The notes beneath the pieces are model-generated. The model was not told the DNA's origin and did not search any database. It saw nothing but the letters and a program-made list of their open reading frames with translations. The translations under genes and the position numbers were made by a program. Positions 35,951 through 44,061 of a stretch of DNA of 64,000 nucleotides are shown here, in pieces; the first letter of the stretch is position 1; each line of letters starts with the position of its first letter. The stretch lies in the NCBI GenBank assembly GCA_036002485.1, contig DASYTI010000033.1, positions 42,030 to 106,029 on the forward strand, written 5' to 3'. This stretch comes from Candidatus Methylomirabilota bacterium. GTDB taxonomy: Bacteria > Methylomirabilota > Methylomirabilia > Rokubacteriales > CSP1-6.

Positions 35951-35965
35951 GCAACATCCGAGCCA
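35951..35965 (-). promoter_or_regulatory. Sigma-54 promoter of the OmpA-like lipoprotein gene
   Basis: On the minus strand TGGCTCGGATGTTGC, which differs from the consensus TGGCACG-N4-TTGC at one core base. The -12 GC falls about 55 bases before the start codon. Confidence 0.7.
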
Positions 35966-36049
35966 CGAGGCCCCTGATCTCCACGCGGGAGAATTCGTCC
36001 TCCCGCGATGGAATTGTAGGGCTCATGCCCCGAGAGACCGTCACTTTCT

Positions 36050-36084
36050 CGTAATCCTTACATGCGGGCCTTGTAAGCCTTACA
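36050..36084. promoter_or_regulatory. Tandem enhancer-type activator sites (TGTAAGCCTTACA)
   Basis: A perfect palindrome TGTAAGCCTTACA at 36072-36084 and a second site CGTAATCCTTACA (11 of 13 the same) at 36050-36062. Their centres are 22 bp apart, two helix turns, and the perfect one starts 107 bp upstream of the sigma-54 promoter at 35951-35965. Confidence 0.7.
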
Positions 36085-36157
36085 TCCTGGAGAAAATCCC
36101 GAGGCAGCCCCGGCCCTGGGCGCCCGGCCGCCGTCTGGACCCCGGCCGTCGGGTTGC

Positions 36158-36616
36158 TCATGCCGCATCGTGGCGACCGGCAATCTCGGGCGGGACCTGG
36201 TAGAGATACTCCCGGAGGTAGCGCAGCTCCTCGCTCTTGTCGTGCATGTCCACCCGGATCAGATCTCGAATGGAAACCATGGACAGCATGCGTCCGTCCT
36301 TGACCACGAGCAGGTGCCGGATATTCGCGTCGTCCATCTGGCGGATCGCCGACTGATAGTCGTCGTCAGGATCGGCCCCGATGACCCCCACGGTCATGAC
36401 GTCCATGACGGGAGTCCGGCCGGGGTCACGCCCCGCGTCGACGACCCGCCGGACCACGTCCCGCTCGGAGAGCACGCCCACGAGCCGGGTACCGTCCAGC
36501 ACGATGACGATGCCGACATTCTCCTTGGCCATCGTCCGCACCGCCTCGGTCACCATCGCGTCACGCTGCACCGTGAAGAGAAAATCCGGGCGCATGATGT
36601 CACGCAGCTTCTTCAT
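36158..36616 (-). CDS. Tandem CBS-domain protein
   Basis: A 152-residue protein made of two CBS domains (about 8-60 and 75-130; TVQRDAMVTEAVRTMAKENVGIVIVLDGTRLVGVLSERD and ADPDDDYQSAIRQMDDANIRHLLVVKDGRMLSMVSIRD). Such stand-alone pairs bind adenine nucleotides and regulate partner proteins. Its start overlaps the end of the otsA-type gene by 17 bases, so it is the third gene of the otsB-otsA operon and may sense energy charge for trehalose synthesis; that function is inferred. Confidence 0.88.
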   Translation of the reverse strand: MKKLRDIMRPDFLFTVQRDAMVTEAVRTMAKENVGIVIVLDGTRLVGVLSERDVVRRVVDAGRDPGRTPVMDVMTVGVIGADPDDDYQSAIRQMDDANIRHLLVVKDGRMLSMVSIRDLIRVDMHDKSEELRYLREYLYQVPPEIAGRHDAA

Positions 36617-38870
36617 CGCTGGACCTCCCCGGCGTCGTCGCCGTTTGCATCGCGGTACCTTCCTCCGGAATCCGCGACAGATCGTTCAGGAGCAGCCCCG
36701 CCCACCGATAAATGTTGTGCTCGCGAACGGTCTGGCGCATCCGCACCATTCGCGCTCGCCGCTCCTCCGGCGTCATGGCCACCGCCGCCCGTATGGCGTC
36801 GGCCACCCCGTCGATGTCGTACGGATTGACGAGCAAGGCATCGCGGAGCTCGGAGGAGGCGCCGGCGAACTGGCTCAAGATCAGCGCCCCGTCATCGTCG
36901 TCGCGGACGGAGATGAACTCCTTGGCCACGAGGTTCATCCCGTCATGCAAGGAGGTGACCATGCAGAAGTCGGCGTGCCGATAGAACGGCCAGATGTCCC
37001 GATGCTCGTGATGGCCCTTGAGGTAGACGATGGGGCGCCAGCGCCGCGTCTGGAACGCGCGATTGACCGCCTGCACGGCCGCCTCCACCTCCGCCTCGAG
37101 CTCCTGGTAGCGCCGGATGGTGCTGCGGCTCGGCGCCGCGAGCTGGATGAAGACGAGGCGCTCGCGATACTCGGGGAATCGCTCAAAGAGCCTCCCGATG
37201 GCGAGGAACCGCTCGGGGATCCCCTTGGTGTAGTCGAGCCGCTCGACCCCCACCCCCACGAACTCGGCGGAAATACCGAGCTCCGCGAGCAGCTCCTCCC
37301 GCGAGGTCTTGGGCGGATCGTCGACGAAAGTGGGGGCCACGCTGATGGGGAACGGCTTGACGGAGGTGGTGTGCGGACCTCGATTGACCGAGAAGTTCTC
37401 CCTGTCGATGCGAGCCTCCACCACGCGCTCCACGGTCTCCAGAAAATTATTGCAGAAGTACTGGGTGTGGAAGCCGATGAGGTCGGCGCCCAGCATGCCG
37501 CGCAGGAGATCCTCCTGCCAGGGGCAAATGCTGAACGCCTCGTAGTTCGGCCACGGGATGTGCCAGAAGATGGCCGTGCGCGCATCGGGGCGTTGCGCCT
37601 TGATGAGGGCGGGCAGGAGCGCGAAGTGATAGTCCTGGATGAGCACGAGGGGCGACTCCGTCTGCTTGATCTCTTCGAGCACGGCGTCGGCAAAGCGCTC
37701 GTTGACCGCGCGGTACTGGGCCCAGTCGCCCGGGCGGAACTGCGGCCGCGTGTGCACGATGTGACACAGCGGCCACAACCCCTCGTTGGCGAAGCCATAG
37801 TAGTAGCCGTCTTCTTCTTCCTTCGAGAGCCAGACCCGTCGCAGCACATAGCGCGGATCGTCCGAGGGCACGCCCAGGTGGCCTCGGGCGTCCGTGGTCT
37901 CGCGGTCGGCATCGCCGCTGGCCTGAGCGGTCCACACGCCGCCGCACGCCCGCATGACCGGCTCCATGGCCGTGACGAGACCGCTGGCGGGCCGGCGGGC
38001 GATGATCCGGTCATCCTTCCATACGTGGCTCAGCGGCTCGCGATTGGACACCACGAAGAGCGGGGCCTCCCCGAGCCGGAGCTTGACGAACTGTTTGAGC
38101 CGCTCCTCTGTCCAGAGGGTTTCTCCCTTGAGGCGCAGGGCCGCTTCCTCCTCGGCGGCGGCCCGCGCCCGCTGGAGGCTCCGGGCCAGCACCGAGACCT
38201 CCCGCGTGATGGGACCGAAGAGGCTCGGATCTCCGAGCTTCATGGGCTCGAGGGGCTGGCCGCGGCGGGCCGCCTTGGTCCATCTGGCGATCTTGGCCAT
38301 CGGACCCGTGATGCTGATGCGGACGACGAGCAGCGCGATGAGCGACAGGACGGCTCCCAGGACCAGGAAGCGGATCCCGTTCTCACGCCAGAGGGCCCGC
38401 TCGGCCTCCGCGAGGTAGGAGGCATCGAGCACGACGGCCACCGCGCCCACGGGCTTCTCGTCACGCGGAACGGGGATGACGTAGACGTAAAACGTCCGGC
38501 CGCTCATCTCTCGGAAGACCTGCTGCACCGAGCCGCTGGTCATGGCCGCCGTCACGTCGGAGACGGACTCGGGTCGCGGCACGAAGGATTCCGGCGCCAA
38601 GGCGATCAGGGTCGCCGTCTTGTCATACACGGCGAGCCTCTGGCCGGACCGCCCGAAGCGCTTCAGCAGCCGCTCGAGAGCGGGGCGAGAGTTGCGGCTC
38701 AGGGCGGTTTCCACCCCGTCCTGGAGCCCTTCTCCGAGCAGCGCGGCTCGCCGCTCAAGCTCCTGACGCAGACGCTGCCGCTCCTCCGAGACCTGGAGAT
38801 ACGCGAAGCTCGCCCCCACGGCGAGGGCGGCTACCCAGATGGCCAGGACGAGTCTGGTCGTGACTCTCAC
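36600..38870 (-). CDS. otsA: Membrane-anchored trehalose-6-phosphate synthase with HAMP-like sensor module
   Basis: A 756-residue fusion. Residues 7-25 are a membrane helix, 28-163 an extracytoplasmic sensor-like domain, 166-187 a second helix, then a HAMP-like linker (188-240), a coiled coil (240-260) and a full GT20 domain from 268 (FVVSNREPL, GLVTAMEPVM, DYHFALLPALI, FWHIPWPNYEAF, GVERLDYTKGIPERF, TSLHDGMNLVAKEF). It makes trehalose-6-phosphate from UDP-glucose and glucose-6-phosphate. Ordinary OtsA is about 460-500 residues and soluble. ATG overlaps the otsB stop by four bases. Confidence 0.9.
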   Translation of the reverse strand: MRVTTRLVLAIWVAALAVGASFAYLQVSEERQRLRQELERRAALLGEGLQDGVETALSRNSRPALERLLKRFGRSGQRLAVYDKTATLIALAPESFVPRPESVSDVTAAMTSGSVQQVFREMSGRTFYVYVIPVPRDEKPVGAVAVVLDASYLAEAERALWRENGIRFLVLGAVLSLIALLVVRISITGPMAKIARWTKAARRGQPLEPMKLGDPSLFGPITREVSVLARSLQRARAAAEEEAALRLKGETLWTEERLKQFVKLRLGEAPLFVVSNREPLSHVWKDDRIIARRPASGLVTAMEPVMRACGGVWTAQASGDADRETTDARGHLGVPSDDPRYVLRRVWLSKEEEDGYYYGFANEGLWPLCHIVHTRPQFRPGDWAQYRAVNERFADAVLEEIKQTESPLVLIQDYHFALLPALIKAQRPDARTAIFWHIPWPNYEAFSICPWQEDLLRGMLGADLIGFHTQYFCNNFLETVERVVEARIDRENFSVNRGPHTTSVKPFPISVAPTFVDDPPKTSREELLAELGISAEFVGVGVERLDYTKGIPERFLAIGRLFERFPEYRERLVFIQLAAPSRSTIRRYQELEAEVEAAVQAVNRAFQTRRWRPIVYLKGHHEHRDIWPFYRHADFCMVTSLHDGMNLVAKEFISVRDDDDGALILSQFAGASSELRDALLVNPYDIDGVADAIRAAVAMTPEERRARMVRMRQTVREHNIYRWAGLLLNDLSRIPEEGTAMQTATTPGRSSDEEAA

Positions 38871-39676
38871 GAGGCTCTCCTCTCCACCACCGCTGACGCG
38901 ATATTGGTGAGCAGACGCTCAACCTCGTCGACGTCGCTGATCCGGTAGTCCGCCTTCGACGGCTCAGAGCCGTCCCCGACGCGAACGGTGACCGCCTTCC
39001 CCACCAGCACCTCGAAGGCGTACTCGTCCGTCCAATCGTCACCCACGTAGAACACGATCATGGGCGCTGGCAATTCGACCATCATGCGATCCCGGATCCA
39101 GAGGGCGCACAGTCCCTTGTTCCACGAGACCTGGGGCAGGACCTCGATGACCTTGTGACCGTGCATGAGCTTGAACCGCCCGCCCTTACGGTGGAGGGAT
39201 CGAGCGAGCACCGTCTCCAGCTCCTGGCGGGCCGCCGAGGCCACGTGCCGATAGTGCACGGCCACCCCGAGGCGCTTCGGCTCCACTCGCATCCCTTCGA
39301 TGAAGGGTGCCCCGAGGCAGAGGGCCATGCTCACCGCATGCACGTCATCCTGCTGCGCCTCCGCGTCGGGATGGCTGAAGGTGAGATTCGGCCCGCTGAT
39401 CTCGAGCCCATGACAGCCGGCATAGATGAGCTCGGGCACCGCGACGCGCTCACGAAGATCCTCGAGATCTCGTCCGGATATGACGGCCACTCGCACTCCC
39501 GGCGTCCGGGCGAGGGCGCGGAGGCGCTCGCGCACCCCATCGGTCAGGCATGCATCCTCGGGATCGTTGACGATGGGCGTGAGGGTCCCGTCATAGTCCG
39601 TCATCAACAGGAGGCTGCCCCCGCCTCCGACCCAGTCGCCAAGCCACTCCGGGATATGCACGGCGGTCTCAGGCAT
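38867..39676 (-). CDS. otsB: Trehalose-6-phosphate phosphatase
   Basis: A 269-residue HAD-type phosphatase. The catalytic DYDGT (Asp27, Asp29) in LLLMTDYDGTLTPIV, VISGRDLEDL, GCHGLEISGP and YVGDDWTDEYAFEVL are all present. It removes phosphate from trehalose-6-phosphate to give trehalose. ATG 39676 is preceded by GGGAGG at seven bases. It is the first enzyme gene of the sigma-54-controlled otsB-otsA-CBS operon. Confidence 0.92.
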   Translation of the reverse strand: MPETAVHIPEWLGDWVGGGGSLLLMTDYDGTLTPIVNDPEDACLTDGVRERLRALARTPGVRVAVISGRDLEDLRERVAVPELIYAGCHGLEISGPNLTFSHPDAEAQQDDVHAVSMALCLGAPFIEGMRVEPKRLGVAVHYRHVASAARQELETVLARSLHRKGGRFKLMHGHKVIEVLPQVSWNKGLCALWIRDRMMVELPAPMIVFYVGDDWTDEYAFEVLVGKAVTVRVGDGSEPSKADYRISDVDEVERLLTNIASAVVERRAS

Positions 39677-39806
39677 GGCGGCGCCTCCCGGGTTCGAGAA
39701 CAGGGATCGCGCACAATGCTGCTCGCGGCGACGCCCAGTCCCTGCCGCCACTCGACAGGTCTAGCCGGAGAACAAAGGCGAATAGGAGCATGCGAGAAGT
39801 CTCCAT
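39669..39806 (-). CDS. Possible 45-residue leader ORF overlapping the otsB start
   Basis: The frame starts at ATG 39806 behind AAAAAGGAAC and ends at 39669, overlapping the first codons of otsB, in the roughly 200-base leader between the sigma-54 promoter and otsB. The peptide begins METSRMLLFAFVLRLDL and matches nothing I know. It could couple translation into otsB, or be chance. Confidence 0.3.
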   Translation of the reverse strand: METSRMLLFAFVLRLDLSSGGRDWASPRAALCAIPVLEPGRRRHA

Positions 39807-39891
39807 GTTCCTTTTTAGGCGATGCAAGTCTAGGCGATGCGCGCGCGGCTCGGGTCGCCCGTTTGATCCGCGCATTGTCGGAAGGAATATC

Positions 39892-39906
39892 GCAACGGGC
39901 ATGCCA
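39892..39906 (-). promoter_or_regulatory. Sigma-54 promoter of the otsB-otsA-CBS operon
   Basis: On the minus strand TGGCATGCCCGTTGC, one core mismatch from TGGCACG-N4-TTGC. It gives a leader of about 200 bases before otsB. Confidence 0.7.
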
Positions 39907-39993
39907 TGCAGATCAGGACTCAGAACCCTCAGAGTTTCGAAGAGTTAGACCTTGCAGACGCGACGCGTTATCGGAGAGGGTCCGCGAGCGCAC

Positions 39994-40026
39994 AGCAAGA
40001 CTTACCGGACGGGTGTAAGCCTTACA
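39994..40026. promoter_or_regulatory. Activator sites upstream of the otsBA promoter
   Basis: A perfect TGTAAGCCTTACA at 40014-40026, identical to the one at 36072-36084, and a weaker partner AGCAAGACTTACC at 39994-40006 (centre 20 bp away). The perfect site starts 108 bp upstream of the sigma-54 promoter, against 107 bp at the lipoprotein gene. Confidence 0.7.
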
Positions 40027-40033
40027 CGGGCGG

Positions 40034-40576
40034 TCAGCGAAGACTGCGGACCAGATCTTCGGCGAGCAGATATGCCTTCTCGGCGAGCGTGCGGGCTCGG
40101 TGCGTGTCGCGCGCGTAGAGCGCGTCCTTTGCGCTGGCGAGCAGGCTCTCGATGATCCGGAAGTTCTCCTGCTGCTGTCCCCCGAGCTTTTTCGAATCGA
40201 CCTGACGCAGCAGCGTCTCCGTCCCCGTCATCCTGTTCTGCGCATCGCCACGCAGTCGCGCGTCCTCCTCGCTGCTGACCTGTGGAGACAGGACGGGCGG
40301 AGGCGGAGACGGCGATGGCTCCGGAGGCGGAGGCACCGTCCGGAAGGGAGAATCGCCCGGCGAGGCCGGCCGCTGCGGGGGCGGGGGCGCGGGCGGGGCG
40401 GCCACTGCGGGCACCGCGGGCACCGCCGGCGTGGACGCGGGAGGAACGGAAGGCTCGGCGGGGGCGGGCGCTGAGCGCAGGGGTGGCGCGGCCGGCGCCG
40501 GGGAAAAGAACTCTTTGAGGGACGCGCATCCGGAGAGGCTCAGCGCAAACACGAGCACCCAGGCCAGTGGCCGCAT
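40034..40576 (-). CDS. Proline-rich lipoprotein
   Basis: A 180-residue putative lipoprotein: lipobox LSLSGC with Cys17, a long proline/alanine-rich spacer (about 28-95) and a helical C-terminal part (about 98-178; DARLRGDAQNRMTGTETLLRQVDSKKLGGQQQENFRIIESLLASAKDA, shown here only by its ends in DARLRG and EDLVRS). The spacer may cross the peptidoglycan. It begins one base after the kinase stop, so it is the last gene of the regulator-kinase-lipoprotein operon and may help in signal sensing. Not a family I recognise. Confidence 0.75.
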   Translation of the reverse strand: MRPLAWVLVFALSLSGCASLKEFFSPAPAAPPLRSAPAPAEPSVPPASTPAVPAVPAVAAPPAPPPPQRPASPGDSPFRTVPPPPEPSPSPPPPVLSPQVSSEEDARLRGDAQNRMTGTETLLRQVDSKKLGGQQQENFRIIESLLASAKDALYARDTHRARTLAEKAYLLAEDLVRSLR

Positions 40577-40577
40577 G

Positions 40578-42380
40578 CTATCTCGCGGGCAACCGGATGG
40601 TCATGGTGGTCCCGCGCCCGAGCTCGGAGTCCACATCGATCACCCCATCGTGCAGCTGAACGATGCGATAGGCGACGGAGAGGCCAATCCCGGTGCCCTC
40701 CGGCTTGGTGGTGTAGTAGAGCTTGAAGATTCGCTCGAGATCGTCCCGGGCGATGCCCACGCCCTCGTCCGCGATGTCCACGCGCACCACGTCCCGGCCC
40801 TCGCACGTGGTGCGCATGGTGACCGTCCCGCCCTTCGGCATGGCCTGACTGGCATTCTGCAGCACGTTCAGGAAGGCCTGGCGCAAGAGCTCCTCGTCCG
40901 CGCCCACGGGCGGGAGGGTAGGATCCAGCTCACAGGCGATCCGGATCCCCTCGCCCTGCCACTCCGCCTCGATCAACGCGGTCAAGTTCCGCAGCAGCCC
41001 GTTCATGTCTATCGTCTTCAGGACCAGCTCTTGCGGTCGCATGAACCTGAGAAAGCCCTGGACCACCCGGTCCAGGCGATGGATCTCCGAGCCAATCACC
41101 TCGAGACTCTGCTGCACCTCGGCGGTCGGCGCTTCCAGGCGCTCCTTGAGCAGCTCGAGGTGGATCATCATGGCGTTGAGCGGATTCTTGACCTCGTGCG
41201 CCACCCCGGAGGTCAGACGGCCCAGGGCCGCGAGCTTGGCCGAATAGCTGACGAGGGACTGGACCGTCTTGATGGAATCGAGGTCCTTCATGAGGATGGC
41301 CGCCCCCATGGCCCGGTTCTTGTCTCGCATGGCCACGATCGACACCAGGAACTCGCGCGTGCTCCCGTCCTGGGGAAAGGCCAGGGTCCGGTTGTGCGGC
41401 GCTGCGGTGCCCATGCCGTTCTCGGCCATGAGCTCGCAGAGCGGATGGTCGTCGGGAAGGACCTCGGTCAGCGGGAGGCCCACGACCTGTTCCAGCGGCC
41501 GGCCTACCGCTGCCGCTGCCGCCCGATTGAAGAAGAGGATCCGCTGATCCGTATTGAGGAAGATGACACCGTCCTCGAGCTGGTCGACGATATGCTCGAG
41601 CTGGGCCTTCTCGCTCAAGGTCGCCGTCCGATCAGCCTGCATCTCCTGCCCCAATTGCTGGAGCTGGGAGGAAAGCTCCTGAAACTCGTTCCCGCCCCCC
41701 AGGCTGGTCCCCACGTCGAACTCGCCGCGGCGCAGGCGATCCAGCTCTCCGCCCAGGGCGCGGAGCGGGCGCAGGGTGAGCTGGGCCAGGGCCATGGCCG
41801 CGAGCCAGGCCACGGGAAGCGTGATGCCCGCGAGGGCCAGACTCCGTCCGACCGAGGCGTTGAGCTCCTTTCTCAATAGGGTGGTGGAGACACCGAGATG
41901 GATGCTCGCGAAGGGCTGCCCATTGAGGTTCATGGGCAGCACCGTCTCGTAGGTCTCGCCGCTCCGGTACAGCGCGGAGAAGCGCCGGATGGTGCCGAGG
42001 CCGAGCAGATCGTCCAGTCGGCCCGGCTGGAGAGCGGGAGCGCCCTCGCGATCCCGCCGCGTATCCAGCAGGGCGGCCCCGCCGCCGTCGGACACGAAGG
42101 CATAGACGAGATGCGGCGAGTACCCCACGCTGGCCTCGAGCAGGTTTCGCAGCTCGCGGTCCCGGCGCAGGGCCTCGAGAGGAGGGCGTCCGGGGGCGCG
42201 CGTGAGCGCCTGCCCGATCTGCGCGTAGATCTGCTTGGCCACCAGCTGCGCCTGTCCCGAGGCTTCCTGGACGACCACTCGGGTGAGCTGGGAGATATGC
42301 ACCATGGTGGTGGTGGCCACCACGAGGAAAGTGAGCAGCGTCACCGCCACGGCGTCCTTGCTACGAATGCCGAATCGCAT
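40578..42380 (-). CDS. Membrane sensor histidine kinase (NtrB/ZraS-like)
   Basis: A 600-residue kinase. A membrane helix at 10-28, a periplasmic sensor region (about 30-178), a second helix (179-200), a HAMP domain (200-255), a PAS domain (about 262-370), a HisKA box with His395 in SGVAHEVKNPLN and a HATPase domain (GIGLSVAYRIV). It begins one base after the regulator gene stop, so they form a two-component pair. The signal is unknown, but its neighbours suggest envelope or osmotic stress. Confidence 0.9.
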   Translation of the reverse strand: MRFGIRSKDAVAVTLLTFLVVATTTMVHISQLTRVVVQEASGQAQLVAKQIYAQIGQALTRAPGRPPLEALRRDRELRNLLEASVGYSPHLVYAFVSDGGGAALLDTRRDREGAPALQPGRLDDLLGLGTIRRFSALYRSGETYETVLPMNLNGQPFASIHLGVSTTLLRKELNASVGRSLALAGITLPVAWLAAMALAQLTLRPLRALGGELDRLRRGEFDVGTSLGGGNEFQELSSQLQQLGQEMQADRTATLSEKAQLEHIVDQLEDGVIFLNTDQRILFFNRAAAAAVGRPLEQVVGLPLTEVLPDDHPLCELMAENGMGTAAPHNRTLAFPQDGSTREFLVSIVAMRDKNRAMGAAILMKDLDSIKTVQSLVSYSAKLAALGRLTSGVAHEVKNPLNAMMIHLELLKERLEAPTAEVQQSLEVIGSEIHRLDRVVQGFLRFMRPQELVLKTIDMNGLLRNLTALIEAEWQGEGIRIACELDPTLPPVGADEELLRQAFLNVLQNASQAMPKGGTVTMRTTCEGRDVVRVDIADEGVGIARDDLERIFKLYYTTKPEGTGIGLSVAYRIVQLHDGVIDVDSELGRGTTMTIRLPAR

Positions 42381-42381
42381 G

Positions 42382-43743
42382 CTAGGCGCCGTAGGACTTC
42401 AGCTTGTTATGAAGAGTTTTCAGGCTGATCCCCAGGATTTCCGCCGTTCGCGTCTTGTTGTTGCCGTGAGCGGCGAGGGTCCGGAGGATCAGCTGCCTTT
42501 CCGCTTCGTCAAGGCTGGTGCCGATTCGGAACGAGACGGTATCGGGAGATTCGAGCACGTCGGCTTCGGGCCGGACGGGAGGCTCGGGAGGCAGATGCTT
42601 GGCCGCGATGAGCTCTCCGTCACACACGATGGCGGCTCGCTCGAGGGTGTTCCGGAGCTCTCGCACATTTCCCGGCCATGGATGCGCCATCAAGATCTTG
42701 AGGACGTCGTCGTCCACCGAGCGAATGTGCTTGTCGTACTTCGCGTTGAACTCCTCCACGAGGGCCTGGATCAGGATAGGAATGTCCTCCGGCCGCTCTC
42801 GCAGGGTGGGCATGGGCAGGCTGACCACGTTGAGGCGGTAGTAGAGATCTTCGCGAAACGTTCCGTCGCGCAGCGCCTTGATCGGATCCTTGTTGGTGGC
42901 GGCGAGCACGCGGACGTCCACCCTCACCTCGGTCTTGCTCCCCAGTCGTCGCATGGTGCCGTCCTGCAGGATGCGAAGGAACTTGGCTTGCGTCCCGGAG
43001 TTCATCTCGGCGATCTCATCGAGAAACAGCGTGCCCTGATGGGCCAGCTCGAAGCACCCCAGTCGACGCTCCAGGGCGCCCGTGAAGGCACCCTTCTCAT
43101 GGCCGAAGATCTCGCTCTCCAGCAAGGTCTCGGGGATGGCCGCGCAATTCACGGCGACGAAAGGACCCTGGGCGCGTGGCGACAGCTCGTGGAGCGTGCG
43201 CGCGGCCAGCTCCTTGCCCGTGCCGCTCTCGCCCGTGATCAGGACCGGCGCGGGGGTCGGCGCCGCCAGCTCCACGAGTCGGTAGACCTCCTGCATCGGC
43301 GCGCTGGTGCCCACGAGCTTGCCCAGGCCCCAGACCTGTCTGACCCGTCGCCTGAGCAGGATGATCTCGCGGAGGGCTTCGCCTTTTTCCGCGGCCTTGG
43401 GAAGAAGCGCCTTGAGTCGTCCGACATGCACCGGCTTCATCAGATAGTCGTAGGCACCTTCCTTCATGGCGGCCACGGCGCTGTCGATGCTGCCCTGCCC
43501 CGTGAGCAGGATGACGCTCACGAAGGGAAGCTCCTGTTGAAGGGACTTGAGGAGGGCAAGGCCGTCGAGCTTCGGCATGACGAGGTCGGAGACGACGACC
43601 GATGGCAGGAAGACGGTCGCCTTCTGGAGCGCCTCCTCGCCGTCGCTCGCCTCCTCGACTTCGTATCCCCAGCCCGACAGCAGCGACGTCAGGCCCTTAC
43701 GGGCAGCCGCTTCATCGTCGGCGACCAGGACTCTCAGTGCCAT
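42382..43743 (-). CDS. NtrC-family sigma-54 response regulator
   Basis: A 453-residue enhancer-binding protein: receiver domain with Asp53 (VVSDLVMPKLDG), AAA+ domain with Walker A GESGTGKE (171-178), the sigma-54 contact loop GAFTGA (218-223) and Walker B TLFLDEIAEM, and a C-terminal Fis-type helix-turn-helix (ILRTLAAHGNNKTRTAEILGISLKTLHNKL). It should activate sigma-54 promoters from distant sites. Two such promoters with matching palindromes lie within 8 kb, and this protein is the best candidate to bind them. It is the first gene of its operon. Confidence 0.92.
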   Translation of the reverse strand: MALRVLVADDEAAARKGLTSLLSGWGYEVEEASDGEEALQKATVFLPSVVVSDLVMPKLDGLALLKSLQQELPFVSVILLTGQGSIDSAVAAMKEGAYDYLMKPVHVGRLKALLPKAAEKGEALREIILLRRRVRQVWGLGKLVGTSAPMQEVYRLVELAAPTPAPVLITGESGTGKELAARTLHELSPRAQGPFVAVNCAAIPETLLESEIFGHEKGAFTGALERRLGCFELAHQGTLFLDEIAEMNSGTQAKFLRILQDGTMRRLGSKTEVRVDVRVLAATNKDPIKALRDGTFREDLYYRLNVVSLPMPTLRERPEDIPILIQALVEEFNAKYDKHIRSVDDDVLKILMAHPWPGNVRELRNTLERAAIVCDGELIAAKHLPPEPPVRPEADVLESPDTVSFRIGTSLDEAERQLILRTLAAHGNNKTRTAEILGISLKTLHNKLKSYGA

Positions 43744-44061
43744 GCGTGTCCCATGTTGACCACGGACCTTGCCGGGTTCACTCTCGCTGACCGTCCGGAT
43801 AGCATAGCAGGACTGGGGGTTTCCGAGCGGGATGCCGAACCGAAGGGTCGGAGCATGGACCTGCTCCCGCTCAGGTGCTATGGGCTGATTCTGGCCACCG
43901 GCCGGACCTTCCCGTTGGCGTGCCGCCGGGCTCTAGTGTCGCCCGGCGGCGGGATCGGCAATCCGGCTCTTCAGTGTCGCACCAGGCGATTCAGATCCCG
44001 AGCACCGATCCGGGCGGATTGGGAATCATGGGGCGTGGGCGCCTGAGGAAGCTCACCATCT
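43744..44061. other. Intergenic region without recognised gene
   Basis: 318 bases between the regulator start and the peptidoglycan-binding gene stop. I see no convincing coding frame, RNA or sigma-54 promoter here; it must hold the promoter of the regulator operon, which I could not identify. Confidence 0.5.

Noticed and set aside
36381..38948. An 855-codon open frame opposite the otsA-type gene
   Set aside because: It is the antisense shadow of a GC-rich real gene; its product has no recognisable domain and the sense frame is a full GT20 enzyme.
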